Source of the DNA: an uncultured Hymenobacter sp.
GTDB taxonomy: Bacteria > Bacteroidota > Bacteroidia > Cytophagales > Hymenobacteraceae
NCBI GenBank assembly: GCA_913776615.1
Contig: CAJYPK010000043.1
Span: 1-64,000 of the forward strand
Direction: 5' to 3'
DNA: 64,000 nucleotides
Shown: positions 48,589-57,871 of the stretch, in pieces
Position numbering within the stretch: position 1 is the stretch's first letter
Layout: each line of letters begins with the position of its first letter
Program-made: the position numbers and the translations under genes
Notes under the pieces: model-generated
Databases searched by the model: none
Seen by the model: only the letters and a program-made list of their open reading frames with translations
What the model was told of the DNA's origin: nothing

Positions 48589-48717
48589 CGCACAATACCG
48601 CATCTTCCCAAAACCTATCCCAACGGTACGCAGGCGCTCAGCAACGTCAGCCTCACCCCTCCCAACGGCATGCTTGGGCTGCCCGGGCCCAGCGGGACGG
48701 GCAAAAGCGCCCGCGGG
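48589..48717 (+). pseudogene. Truncated copy of the ABC ATPase 5' end
   Basis: The frame reads TIPHLPKTYPNGTQAL, then PPNGMLGLPGPSGTGKSA. The intact ATPase at 49280 reads TIQNLSKTYPNGTQAL, then IPNGMFGLLGPNGAGKSS. Match covers about 40 codons including Walker A, then ends at the palindrome before copy B. No start or remaining domains exist, so it is a dead fragment left by a tandem duplication. Confidence 0.88.
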
Positions 48718-48723
48718 TGCACC

Positions 48724-48764
48724 CGGCAAAACCGGGGCCGCCGCGCTCGGCCCCGGTTTTGCCG
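48724..48764. repeat. Inverted repeat before copy B (reduced form of 48047 repeat)
   Basis: Arms 48724-48739 (CGGCAAAACCGGGGCC) and 48749-48764 are perfect reverse complements. The following TGTAAAACCCGCTGCTGGTG resembles the sequence after the 48105 arm, showing both come from the same duplicated promoter region. Confidence 0.85.
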
Positions 48765-48855
48765 CACTCCTGTAAAACCCGCTGCTGGTGGGCCAGAGCC
48801 GGGACCAGCTTTGCAGCATCATTACCACCTCACCTTTTTCAGCACGCGACTACCC

Positions 48856-49185
48856 ATGACCACCCAACCCGACTCCCCCATTCATTCGCCGGCTTACTTG
48901 CTGACCCGCCCGCGGGTAGCATTACTGCTGTGGGCCATTTTCGCCCTGAACGCCGGGCTGCGGCTGGCCACCCACCACTACCACGCCATCGGCCACTGGG
49001 TGGGTTTGAGCATTGTCATCGGGCTGGGTTGGCTGGCGCGCAAGTACCGACTACCCGCGCTCACCTACTTTGCCGCCGCCGGCATTGCGACGGCCGTCTT
49101 TATGCTGGGGCTTGACCTGGGGCACGACCTGGCCCGCCACCTGGCTGCCAGCCCGGCTCCGCGCCAGCCCGCTGCTGCCAAATAA
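48856..49185 (+). CDS. Small three-helix membrane protein (copy B)
   Basis: The 109-residue protein is a paralogue of the 48202 product, with three hydrophobic helices and shared GLGWLAR.YRLPAL and ALNAGLRLA-type patches. Function is unknown. Its position before the ABC ATPase and permease/peptidase genes on the same strand suggests one operon controlled by the divergent LytS/LytTR pair. Confidence 0.72.
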   Translation: MTTQPDSPIHSPAYLLTRPRVALLLWAIFALNAGLRLATHHYHAIGHWVGLSIVIGLGWLARKYRLPALTYFAAAGIATAVFMLGLDLGHDLARHLAASPAPRQPAAAK

Positions 49186-49279
49186 AAAAACCTGGGCGCG
49201 GCTCGCAGCTACTCGCGCAGCTTCTTACCAGCTTACGCCTGCTTCTTAAGTAAAAAACACCTGCTTATTCACGCTCCTC

Positions 49280-50170
49280 ATGGCCCTCACGATTCAGAAT
49301 CTTTCCAAGACCTACCCCAACGGCACCCAGGCGCTCAAAAGCGTCAGCCTCACCATTCCCAACGGCATGTTTGGGCTGCTCGGGCCCAACGGGGCGGGCA
49401 AAAGCTCCCTCATGCGCACCCTGGCCACGCTGCAAGACGCCGACACGGGCCACGTGCAGCTCGATGGCCTGGACGTGCTGCGCGACAAGGAAGCCGTGCG
49501 CCGGGTGCTGGGCTACCTGCCGCAGGAGTTCGGGGTGTACCCCAACGTGAGCGCCGAGGAGCTACTCGACCATTTCGCCATCCTCAAGGGCGTCGGCAAC
49601 GGCCGCGAGCGCAAGGAGATGGTGGCCGCCCTGCTGCACCAAACCAACCTGTACGAGGTGCGCAAAAAGTACGTGGGCGGCTACTCGGGCGGCATGAAGC
49701 AGCGCTTCGGCATTGCCCAGGCCCTGCTCGGCAACCCCCGCCTGCTCATCGTGGACGAGCCCACGGCCGGCCTCGACCCCGCCGAGCGCAACCGCTTTCA
49801 CAACCTGCTGAGCGAGCTGGGCGAAAACCTGGTGGTGATTCTCAGCACCCACATCGTCGGCGACGTGGCCGACCTGTGCCGGAGCATGGCCATCATCAAT
49901 AAGGGCGAGGTGTTGCTCACCGGCGACCCGCTCACGGTGATGCACAACCTGACGGGCCAGGTCTGGCGCAAGCTCGTTGAGAAAGCCGAGCTGCCCGCCC
50001 TGCAAGCCAGCCAGCAAGTAATTAGCTCGCGCCTGTTTGCGGGCAAGCTGGTGGTGCACGTGCTGGCCGACGCGGCCCCCGACGGCAGCTACGAGGCCGT
50101 GCGTCCCGATTTAGAAGACGTGTACTTCGCCGAAATCGCGCGCTACCAGGCCCGCCCGCAGCTAGCCTAG
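49280..50170 (+). CDS. ABC transporter ATP-binding protein
   Basis: The 296-residue protein has Walker A GPNGAGKSS, the Q-loop in YLPQEFGVYPN, signature YSGGMKQRFGIAQALL, Walker B LLIVDEPTAGLDP and the H-loop STHIVGD. It belongs to the CcmA/NodI-like group that serves ABC-2 permeases. The gene precedes the permease/M1 peptidase by about 58 bp on the same strand; the two form one transporter. A broken copy of its 5' end is at 48589. Confidence 0.95.
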   Translation: MALTIQNLSKTYPNGTQALKSVSLTIPNGMFGLLGPNGAGKSSLMRTLATLQDADTGHVQLDGLDVLRDKEAVRRVLGYLPQEFGVYPNVSAEELLDHFAILKGVGNGRERKEMVAALLHQTNLYEVRKKYVGGYSGGMKQRFGIAQALLGNPRLLIVDEPTAGLDPAERNRFHNLLSELGENLVVILSTHIVGDVADLCRSMAIINKGEVLLTGDPLTVMHNLTGQVWRKLVEKAELPALQASQQVISSRLFAGKLVVHVLADAAPDGSYEAVRPDLEDVYFAEIARYQARPQLA

Positions 50171-50228
50171 CGGCCGGGACGGCCCCACAGCTCCTTTCTT
50201 ACTTTCTTGGCCTTAGCGCGCTCCTCGC

Positions 50229-53200
50229 ATGTTTCTGCCCATCCTTTTTTTCGAATTGAAGTACCGCCTGCGGCGGCCGGCTACCTGGATTTACTTCTCC
50301 CTCCTGTTTTTGATGGCCTTCCTGCTGGTGACGGCCGCGGGCGGCGGCTTTGGCGCGGGCGTCAACCTGGGCCTGGGCGGCGACGGGCAGACGGTGAAAA
50401 TCAACTCGCCGTTCTCGCTCACCATTGTAACGGCCATCCTGAGCGTGTTCGGAGTCATCATCGCCTCGTCGCTGATGGGCAACGCCGTGTACCGCGACGT
50501 GGAGTACCGCGCGCACCCGCTGTTTTACACCACGGCCATTAGCAAGCTGGGCTACCTGGGCGGGCGCTTCGCGGGCTCCTACCTGGTGGCGGTGCTGGCG
50601 TTTAGCGGCATCGGGCTGGGCGCGGCGGCGGCCGGCGTCATGCCCTGGGTGGAGGCCGACCGCTTCCTGGCCCACGCGCCGGCGGGGGCCTATCTCTGGC
50701 CCTACCTAGTCATCGTACTGCCCAACCTGCTGTTTACGGGAGCCGTATTTTTCACGCTGGCCACGCTCACGCGCAACATCCTGAGTACCTACCTGGGTTC
50801 GGTGCTGCTGCTCGTCGTGTACCTGGTGGCCACCTCCTACTTGCAGGAATTGAAAAACGAGTATGCGGTGGCGGCCCTCGACACGTTTGGCCTCGCGGCC
50901 CTCGACCTAACCACCCGCTACTGGACGGCGGCCGACAAAAACCACCTGCTCTTGCCGCTGTCCAGCTACGTGCTGCTCAACCGGGCGCTGTGGCTGGGCG
51001 GGAGCCTGGGGCTGCTGGGCTGGTGCTACGCCCGGTTCCGGTTTGCGGCCTTCGCCGAGGGCAAGCCGGCAAAGCCGCCGCGCCCCGCCGCGGCCGAGGC
51101 CGCCCCGCTGCCGGCCGGCAAGTTGCAGCTGTCCCGCGTGGTACCGACGTTTTCGAGCGCCCTGCACCGGCGGCAGTGGCTGAGCCTTACCCGCCTGGAG
51201 TTTTGGGGCATCGTGCGCAGCCGCTACTTCGCGGCCATCGTGGGGGCGGGCGTGCTGCTGCTGCTGGCCACGGCCACCCAGGTGGGCAAAACGTTTGACA
51301 CGCCCACCTACCCGGTTACCTACGAGGTACTGGCGTTTTTGCAGGACTCGTTCGGGCTGTTCTTCCTGGCCATCATCATCTTCTACAGCGGCGAGCTGGT
51401 GTGGCGCGAGCGCGCCGCCGGCGTGGCCCAGATGACCGACGCCGCACCGGTACCCGGCTGGGTACCCTTCCTGAGCAAGCTGGCGGCGCTGGGCCTGGTG
51501 CAGGTGGTGCTGCTGGCCGTGCTGCTGGTGTGCGGGCTGCTGGTGCAAACCGCCAAGGGCTATTTCCACTACGAAATTGGGCTGTACCTGACGACGCTGT
51601 TCCTGTACCAACTCCCCTTCTTGCTGCTGCTCTGCGTGCTGAGCATGGTGACGCAGGTGGTGGTAAATAATAAGTACCTGGGCTTCGCGGTGATGGTGGC
51701 CTACTACGTGGCCAACCTGTTTCGGAGCCGGGTGGGACTGGGCCACCGCCTGCTGGCCTTCGGGGGCGCGGCCAGCCCCGGCCCGTACTCGGCCATGAAC
51801 GGCTACGGCCACCTGCTGCCCGCCTTTTGGTGGACCAAGCTCTTGTGGGCCGGCGTGGCGCTGCTGCTGCTGCTGGCGGCCACGCTGCTGTGGGTGCGCG
51901 GCACCGACGCTACCGGCCGCCTGCGCGAGGCCCGCCGCCGCTGGGGCACGGGCAGCACCGCCACCCTGGCCCTGGGGCTGCTGGTAAGCCTGGGCGCGGG
52001 CGGCTACGTCTTCTACAACACCAACGTGCTCAACAAGTACCAGACGACCAAGCAAATCGAGCAGCAGCAAGTAACCTACGAAAAGCAGTACCGCCGCCTC
52101 CGGGCCGTGGCCCAGCCCCGCCTCGTGGCCGTGGACCTGACTACCGACATCTTCCCAAAGGACCGCGCCGTGCGCTTCCGGGGGCAGTTTATGCTGGTCA
52201 ACAAGCACCGGCGCGCCCTGGATACGGTCATCGTGAGCCTACCCGCCGAGGAGCACCCGCGGGTGCACGCCCTGGCGCTGGGCGCGCCCGGCCAGGCCAC
52301 GCTGGCCTTGCTCGACAGCACCCTGGGCCTGCGTCTCTACCGCCTGGCCCACCCGCTGGCTCCCGGCGACTCGCTGCCGCTGGCGCTGGATATTCTCTAC
52401 CAGGAGCGCGGCTTTCCCAACTCGGGCTCGCGGCTGGATATCGTGTATAACGGCACGTTTATCAGCAGCGGCTACCTGCCCAGCCTGGGCTACCGCGAGG
52501 ACGCCGAGCTACGTGACGACCAGGAGCGCAAGAGCTACGGACTTTCCCCCCGCCCCCGCATGGCCCGCGTGAGCGACCTCGCGGCCCGCCAGAACACCTA
52601 CGTCAGCCACGACTCGGACTGGATTCGCTTCCGCACCACCGTCAGCACCGAGGCCGACCAGACGGCCGTGGCCCCCGGCTACCTGCAAAAAGAATGGGTG
52701 CGGGATGGCCGGCGCTACTTCACCTACGTTATGGACCGGCCCATGCTCAACTTCTACACCTTCCTGTCGGCCCGGTATAAAGAGTACAAGAGCGAGTGGG
52801 TTGATTCGGTGGGCCACCGCACCATTCCCATCACCATCTACTACCAGCCGGGCCACGAGTATAACTTGAAGCGCATGGCCGCCGGGGCCCGCGCCGCCCT
52901 CGCCTACTGCTCGCGCAACTTCTCGCCCTACCAGCACCGGCAGCTGCGCATCCTAGAGTTTCCGCGCTACCAGTCGTTTGCCCAAAGCTTTGCCAATACG
53001 GTGCCGTTTTCCGAGGCCATCGGCTTTATTGCCCGCCCCGACAACCGGGATCCCGACGACCTCAACTACCCGTACTACGTGACGGCCCACGAGGTGGCGC
53101 ACCAGTGGTGGGCGCACCAGGTAATCGGAGCCAACGTGCAAGGCAGCACGCTCATGGCCGAGGCGCTGGCCGAGTATTCGGCCCTGATGGTGCTCAAGCA

Positions 53201-53867
53201 CCAGCGCGGCCCCGCCGCCACGCGGCACTTTCTCAAGTACGATCTGAACGGCTACCTCCGCGGCCGGGCCGCCGAGCACAAGAAGGAAGTACCGCTGGGC
53301 CTGGTCGAGAATCAGCCCTACATTCACTATAACAAGGGCTCGGTGGTGATGTACGCCCTGCAAGACTACCTGGGCGAAGCCAAGCTCAACGCCGCCCTGC
53401 GGCAGTACGTGGCGGCCGTCGCCTTCCAGGGGCCGCCTTACACCACCGCGCCCGAGTTCATTGGCTACTTGCGGCGGGCCGCGCCCGACTCGCTGCAAGG
53501 CTTTCTCACCGACGCCTTCGACCGCATTACGCTCTACGACAACCGGGTGACGGCCGCCAGCAGCAAGCGGCTACCCGACGGCCGCTACCAGGTTGACTGC
53601 ACCATCCGGTCGGCCAAATTTTACGCCGACAGCCTCGGCAACCAGCGCCCCGCCGACCAGTCGCGCGATGCCCTGCCCGTGGCCGTGCTGCCCGCCCCCG
53701 GCCCCGACAAAAAGCCCGCGCTGCCGCTGCTGCTCGTCAAGCGCCGCCTGCACCCCGGCGACAATCACCTGCGCCTGGTGGTGGCCGGCAAGCCCGCCGC
53801 CGTCGCCCTCGACCCCGACCACCTGCTCATCGACCGCCAATTGGACGACAGCAGCAAGGACTTGTAA
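50229..53867 (+). CDS. ABC-2 permease fused to M1-family aminopeptidase
   Basis: The 1212-residue protein has about twelve membrane helices in residues 1-590 (two ABC-2 type halves), then a beta-rich and peptidase portion. The zinc motif H954-E-V-A-H958 lies in TAHEVAHQWWAHQVIGANV, with the third ligand probably E978 in MAEALAEYSALMV. By my count this is 19 residues after H958, one more than in classic M1 enzymes. Such fused permease-peptidases are known in Bacteroidota and are thought to process and move peptides. It is the last gene of the operon and is followed by a strong terminator. Confidence 0.93.
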   Translation: MFLPILFFELKYRLRRPATWIYFSLLFLMAFLLVTAAGGGFGAGVNLGLGGDGQTVKINSPFSLTIVTAILSVFGVIIASSLMGNAVYRDVEYRAHPLFYTTAISKLGYLGGRFAGSYLVAVLAFSGIGLGAAAAGVMPWVEADRFLAHAPAGAYLWPYLVIVLPNLLFTGAVFFTLATLTRNILSTYLGSVLLLVVYLVATSYLQELKNEYAVAALDTFGLAALDLTTRYWTAADKNHLLLPLSSYVLLNRALWLGGSLGLLGWCYARFRFAAFAEGKPAKPPRPAAAEAAPLPAGKLQLSRVVPTFSSALHRRQWLSLTRLEFWGIVRSRYFAAIVGAGVLLLLATATQVGKTFDTPTYPVTYEVLAFLQDSFGLFFLAIIIFYSGELVWRERAAGVAQMTDAAPVPGWVPFLSKLAALGLVQVVLLAVLLVCGLLVQTAKGYFHYEIGLYLTTLFLYQLPFLLLLCVLSMVTQVVVNNKYLGFAVMVAYYVANLFRSRVGLGHRLLAFGGAASPGPYSAMNGYGHLLPAFWWTKLLWAGVALLLLLAATLLWVRGTDATGRLREARRRWGTGSTATLALGLLVSLGAGGYVFYNTNVLNKYQTTKQIEQQQVTYEKQYRRLRAVAQPRLVAVDLTTDIFPKDRAVRFRGQFMLVNKHRRALDTVIVSLPAEEHPRVHALALGAPGQATLALLDSTLGLRLYRLAHPLAPGDSLPLALDILYQERGFPNSGSRLDIVYNGTFISSGYLPSLGYREDAELRDDQERKSYGLSPRPRMARVSDLAARQNTYVSHDSDWIRFRTTVSTEADQTAVAPGYLQKEWVRDGRRYFTYVMDRPMLNFYTFLSARYKEYKSEWVDSVGHRTIPITIYYQPGHEYNLKRMAAGARAALAYCSRNFSPYQHRQLRILEFPRYQSFAQSFANTVPFSEAIGFIARPDNRDPDDLNYPYYVTAHEVAHQWWAHQVIGANVQGSTLMAEALAEYSALMVLKHQRGPAATRHFLKYDLNGYLRGRAAEHKKEVPLGLVENQPYIHYNKGSVVMYALQDYLGEAKLNAALRQYVAAVAFQGPPYTTAPEFIGYLRRAAPDSLQGFLTDAFDRITLYDNRVTAASSKRLPDGRYQVDCTIRSAKFYADSLGNQRPADQSRDALPVAVLPAPGPDKKPALPLLLVKRRLHPGDNHLRLVVAGKPAAVALDPDHLLIDRQLDDSSKDL

Positions 53868-53886
53868 GGCCAGTCCCGGTAAGTGC

Positions 53887-53940
53887 GTAAAAACGACTTG
53901 TCCCGCCCGGCCAAAACCGAGCGGGACAAGTCGTTTTTAC
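53887..53940. terminator. Bidirectional intrinsic terminator
   Basis: Twenty-base arms at 53887-53906 and 53921-53940 (GTAAAAACGACTTGTCCCGC and its complement) pair perfectly with an A-run and a T-run at the ends. It sits between the converging permease/peptidase and GH2 genes. Confidence 0.95.
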
Positions 53941-54003
53941 TCGCCGCGCTTCCCAACGGCCTCAGCAGCCAACCGGCTTGGAGGCCGCCGTAGCCGCCGT
54001 TGG

Positions 54004-56487
54004 CTACTGCGCCGCCGGGCCGGCTTTCAGCTTCAGGGTGGCGGGTTTGAGGCCCTTGGCGGTGGCCGTCAGCCGCAGCTCGCCCGGCTGGGTTCCCGCC
54101 TGCACGATGGCCACGAGCTGGCCGTGGAAGGCGCGCATCTGGGGCTGGTGAAACGGCTCCAGGTTGGTGGCGTCGCCGTTGCCCACGGCCCGGAACTTGC
54201 CGGCCCCGCTCACCGCGAAGCGCAGCTGCTGGGTCGCGTCGGGGCAGAGGTTGCCGTCCTTGTCCTCGACGCGGGCCGTGACGTAGGCCAGGTCCTGGCC
54301 GTCGGCGGCCAGCGCGGGGCGGTCAGGTACGAGCCGAATGTGGTGGGGCCGGCCGGCGGTGCGCACGGTTTCCTCGCCCACGGCCTGGCCCTGGGCATCG
54401 TAGGCCACGACCTTGAGGCTACCCGGCGCGTACTTCACGTCGTTCCACATGAGGCGGTAGCGAGTCTGGGGCTGGTCGGATTTACCCTTGGTTTGGCGGC
54501 CCTGGCTGACCCCGTTCACGAAGAGCTCGGCCGAGGGCGCGTTGGTGTAGCAGTACACGGGCGTGGGCTGGCCCTCGCGGCCGGGCCAGGTCCAGTGCGG
54601 CAGCAGGTGCACGGTGGGCTGGCTGGGGTTCCACTTGGCGCGGTAGAGGTAGTAGCGGTCCTTGGGCAGGCCCGCCAGGTCTACGATGCCGAAGTACGAG
54701 CTGTGCGAGGGCCACACCTCGTCGTAGGGCGTGGGCTCGCCCAAGTAGTCGAAGCCCGTCCACACGAACTCGCCGATCACGAACTCCAGGTCGTCCTGCT
54801 TGGCGAATTCCTCGTCGGGCGTCTGCGACCACGGGCACACCTCCAGGTCGTAGCTCGACGACTGGTTGTCGGGGTATTTCCGGTCCTTGGCCTTTTCCAC
54901 CGGAAACTTGTACACCCCGCGGCTGCTCACCGTGGAGGCCGTTTCGCTGCCCAGGATGAAGCCCTGCGGCAGCTTGTCGTTGGCCCACGCGTAGCGGGCC
55001 GGCTTGTAGTTGAAGCCCGCGATGTCGAGCACCGAGGCGAAGTTATTGGCCACCGACGGCTCCAGGCGGTTCATACCGGCCGTGACGGGGCGGCTGGGGT
55101 CTTCGCGGTGCACGATGTCTTGCAGGCGCTTGGCGATTTTGCCGCCGCCCGGCTCGTCCTGGTCGGGCACCTCGTTGCCGATGCTCCACATGATGACCGA
55201 GGGGTGGTTGCGGTCGCGGTGCACCATGTTCACCAAGTCCCGCTCGCTCCACTGGTCGAAGTACTGGCTGTAGCCGTTCTTCACCTTGGGCGTCTTCCAC
55301 TCGTCAAACGCCTCCACCATCATCATGAAGCCCATCTCGTCGCAGAGCTGCACCAGCTCGGGGGCGGGCATGTTGTGCGAGGTACGAATGGCATCGCAGC
55401 CCATGTCCTTGAGGATGGCGAGCTGGTGGCGCAGCGCCGCCACGTTGATGGCCGCCCCCAGCGGCCCTAGGTCGTGGTGGTTGCACACGCCCTTGAACTT
55501 GCGGGTTTGGCCATTGAGCGAGAAGCCTTTGCCGGCCTCAAATTTAAAGGAGCGGATGCCGAACGGCGTCCGGTACGTGTCTTTCAGCTCGTTGCCGGCG
55601 TAGAGCTTGGAGGTCGCTGCGTAGAGTACCGGCGTTTCGGGCGACCACAGCCGGGGCTGGGGCACCACGATGTTCTGCTCGAAGGTCTGGCCGTCGGTGG
55701 CGAGCAGGTTGGTGCTGCTGGTCGCCACCACCGCCCCGCTGGGGTCGCGGATTTCGGTTTCCAGGCGCAGGGGCTGAAAGGCGTTGCCGGGCGTTTCGAC
55801 CTGGGTGCGCAGCTTCACCTTGGCAAACTGCGGGTTGATTTCGGGGGTGGTGAGGTAGGTGCCCCACACCGGCACGTGCACGTCGCCGGTCACGATGAGG
55901 TGCACGTTGCGGTAGAGGCCCGCGCCGGGGTACCAGCGCGAAGCCTCGGGCTGGTTGGTGAGGCGTACGGCCAGCACGTTGTTGCCGTCGGCCCGCAGCG
56001 CGTTGGTAATGTCGAAGCTGAACGAATTGTAGCCGTAGGGCCAGCTGCCGATTTCCTGGCCGTTGACGAACACGTGGGCGTCGCTCATGGCCCCGTCGAA
56101 GAGCAGCACCGCCCGCTTGCCCGGCCCGAAGCCCGGCACCTCCAGCCGCCGCCGGTACCAGCCCGTGCCGATAAACGGCAGCCCGCCCGTGCGCCCCGAC
56201 TTGAGGGTGGCCGTCTGCTCTTGATTCTCAGCGATTTTGACTACCTGCGCGTCGTTGCGGCCGTCGAACGGCCCGTAGATGGCCCAGTCGTGCGGGATGC
56301 TCACCGCCTGCCACTTGGCATCGTCGAACTGCGGGGCGGCGGCGTTAGCCACGTCGCCCTTCGTGAATTTCCAGCCCGTGGTGAGAATGGTTTCCTGCCG
56401 GCCCTGCGCGTGCGCGGCCGGCTGCGCCGCCAGCAGCGCCCCGAGCAACAGGGCCTGCCGAGCAGCTTTACTAAACGAGTGATTCAT
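54004..56487 (-). CDS. Glycoside hydrolase family 2 protein (beta-galactosidase-like), secreted
   Basis: A signal peptide (QPAAHAQG) is followed by the sugar-binding domain (GTGWYRRRLEVPGFGPGKRA), an immunoglobulin-like domain, and the TIM barrel. Acid/base Glu439 is in MWSIGNEVPD and the nucleophile Glu515 in ILGSETASTVSS. A C-terminal DUF4982-like domain (GSLKVVAYDAQGQAVGEETV) and another Ig-like region follow. At 827 residues it fits exported GH2 beta-galactosidases of Bacteroidota. It hydrolyses terminal beta-linked sugars from plant or host glycans; the exact sugar is inferred. No SusC/D is adjacent. Confidence 0.93.
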   Translation of the reverse strand: MNHSFSKAARQALLLGALLAAQPAAHAQGRQETILTTGWKFTKGDVANAAAPQFDDAKWQAVSIPHDWAIYGPFDGRNDAQVVKIAENQEQTATLKSGRTGGLPFIGTGWYRRRLEVPGFGPGKRAVLLFDGAMSDAHVFVNGQEIGSWPYGYNSFSFDITNALRADGNNVLAVRLTNQPEASRWYPGAGLYRNVHLIVTGDVHVPVWGTYLTTPEINPQFAKVKLRTQVETPGNAFQPLRLETEIRDPSGAVVATSSTNLLATDGQTFEQNIVVPQPRLWSPETPVLYAATSKLYAGNELKDTYRTPFGIRSFKFEAGKGFSLNGQTRKFKGVCNHHDLGPLGAAINVAALRHQLAILKDMGCDAIRTSHNMPAPELVQLCDEMGFMMMVEAFDEWKTPKVKNGYSQYFDQWSERDLVNMVHRDRNHPSVIMWSIGNEVPDQDEPGGGKIAKRLQDIVHREDPSRPVTAGMNRLEPSVANNFASVLDIAGFNYKPARYAWANDKLPQGFILGSETASTVSSRGVYKFPVEKAKDRKYPDNQSSSYDLEVCPWSQTPDEEFAKQDDLEFVIGEFVWTGFDYLGEPTPYDEVWPSHSSYFGIVDLAGLPKDRYYLYRAKWNPSQPTVHLLPHWTWPGREGQPTPVYCYTNAPSAELFVNGVSQGRQTKGKSDQPQTRYRLMWNDVKYAPGSLKVVAYDAQGQAVGEETVRTAGRPHHIRLVPDRPALAADGQDLAYVTARVEDKDGNLCPDATQQLRFAVSGAGKFRAVGNGDATNLEPFHQPQMRAFHGQLVAIVQAGTQPGELRLTATAKGLKPATLKLKAGPAAQ

Positions 56488-56709
56488 AAGTCAATAAAAA
56501 AGCTTAGTAATAAGCCGTCCGATTTAGCCCGCAAGGTACTGAAAGAGTGCGCCAACATCGCACACTTTCCTAGCGCGGCGGCTACGTGGCGGGGGCACTC
56601 CTTACCTGCCTTAGTTTGCCATCATCTCCCGGAACCTGATGTAAACACCCTGGGAGCCGGGGCACTATCTTACTCGCCCTTCATAGCCTGCTTACTCTTC
56701 CCAAGCTTT

Positions 56710-57222
56710 ATGCGTACCTCCCGAACTACGGGCCTGCTACTGCCTCGCTTTTGGTGCGTCGGGCTCTGCCTGGCGGCCCTGCCCGGGTGTAGCACCTACT
56801 ACAGCTTACTGGGCTATCCCTCCCTTCCGCGCCCGCGCGACTTTGACAGCTACCATCCGCGCTTCGAGCAGCAGAATGCCCAGGCGCTGGCCCACAGCAA
56901 GCTCATGCTCACCGGCGTTTACTACCGGGTGGTGCCGGGGCGCGGCTATAGCTACCTGAAGTTTCGGGCGGATGGGAGCTTCTTCACAGCCTTCATAGGA
57001 CAACCGCCCCAGCAGTTCGACTTAATGAAGCCGGTGGATACTCTGGGCTACTTTACGCTCACTGACGATTCGGCCCGGTATGAGCTCAAGACGGCTAGCA
57101 ACCATACTGGCTTCACTGGTACGTTTCACTTCTACCCTGATAGCCTGCTCATGCGGGAGAACCCTCTTCGACGGAAAGACAAGCCGAACTTGTTAGTATA
57201 CCGGCACTACGCAACTCCATAG
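56710..57222 (+). CDS. Putative lipoprotein, unknown function
   Basis: The 170-residue protein starts MRTSRTTGLLLPRFW and has a lipobox LPGC near residue 26, so it is probably lipidated. The rest includes GVYYRVVPGRGYSYLKFRAD and DSLLMRENPLRRKD, with no domain I know. The ATG at 56710 is chosen because the upstream part of the frame runs antisense through the GH2 gene. It is divergent from GH2. Confidence 0.7.
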   Translation: MRTSRTTGLLLPRFWCVGLCLAALPGCSTYYSLLGYPSLPRPRDFDSYHPRFEQQNAQALAHSKLMLTGVYYRVVPGRGYSYLKFRADGSFFTAFIGQPPQQFDLMKPVDTLGYFTLTDDSARYELKTASNHTGFTGTFHFYPDSLLMRENPLRRKDKPNLLVYRHYATP

Positions 57223-57313
57223 CCTTGACGCTCCGCTTAGTATAGAATAACACCTTTGTGCGCAGCCCTATTCTTTGCCACTGATCATCTTAGCGTTTAG
57301 CCCATCGGATTCC

Positions 57314-57622
57314 GTGAGAAAAGCCCGCTCATTGCCCGCTCGCTCCAAGCCGCCCTACCGGTGGCCCTTGCTACTGAATTTGTTTCTACTACTACTGGCC
57401 GGCCTTGTTTTGCTCCCCCCGTTTCTGCACGACCCCAATCTGACCTTGATTACGCTAGGATTGATAGCCGGGCTCGGGCTAAACTTCGTGGGGGCCGCGC
57501 TGGCGCTGGCGCTAGGTCGTTGGCTCATCGTCGGCTGGTTTATGGTCGGGATGCTCTTTGTACTAAGTGCCTGCTGGGTAGCCGTCTGCTTGGTACCACC
57601 TGCCTTGCTACCGCGGCAGTAA
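57314..57622 (+). CDS. Small membrane protein, unknown function
   Basis: A GTG at 57314 gives about 102 residues with a basic N-terminus and three hydrophobic helices (LLLNLFLLLLAGLVLLPPFL and others). A TTG at 57275 would add 13 unremarkable residues. It follows the lipoprotein gene by about 90 bp on the same strand. No family is recognised. Confidence 0.55.
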   Translation: MRKARSLPARSKPPYRWPLLLNLFLLLLAGLVLLPPFLHDPNLTLITLGLIAGLGLNFVGAALALALGRWLIVGWFMVGMLFVLSACWVAVCLVPPALLPRQ

Positions 57623-57636
57623 CGCGCTTAGCCTAC

Positions 57637-57791
57637 TTAGAAGCTGTGTAAGTTATCACTACCTATCTAACAGCTGTTTGTCATTGCGAGCGCAGCGAAG
57701 CAATCGCACCCAAACGGCCAGGCTGAACAGGTGTGATTGCTTCGCTGCGCTCGCAAGGACCGTTGGTTTAGCTAACTTAAACAGCTTCTTA
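57637..57791. mobile_element. MITE-like element carrying palindrome family A
   Basis: Terminal inverted repeats of 19 bp (57637-57655 TTAGAAGCTGTGTAAGTTA and 57773-57791) match at 17 positions. Inside is the 57680-57760 palindrome of family A. No coding capacity. The outer arm sequence recurs at 32805-32842. Size and structure are those of a small non-autonomous transposable element; no matching transposase is in the window. Confidence 0.75.
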
Positions 57792-57871
57792 GATGCTCGC
57801 AGCATCCGTATGCGAGGAAGCCCGAGTGTACTTTCACCGCAGTCCTTTACGCGACCACTCTCCCCGCCAGC

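Noticed and set aside
57637..57791. Intact insertion sequence
   Set aside because: The element is about 155 bp and has no transposase frame; only a non-autonomous element is supported.
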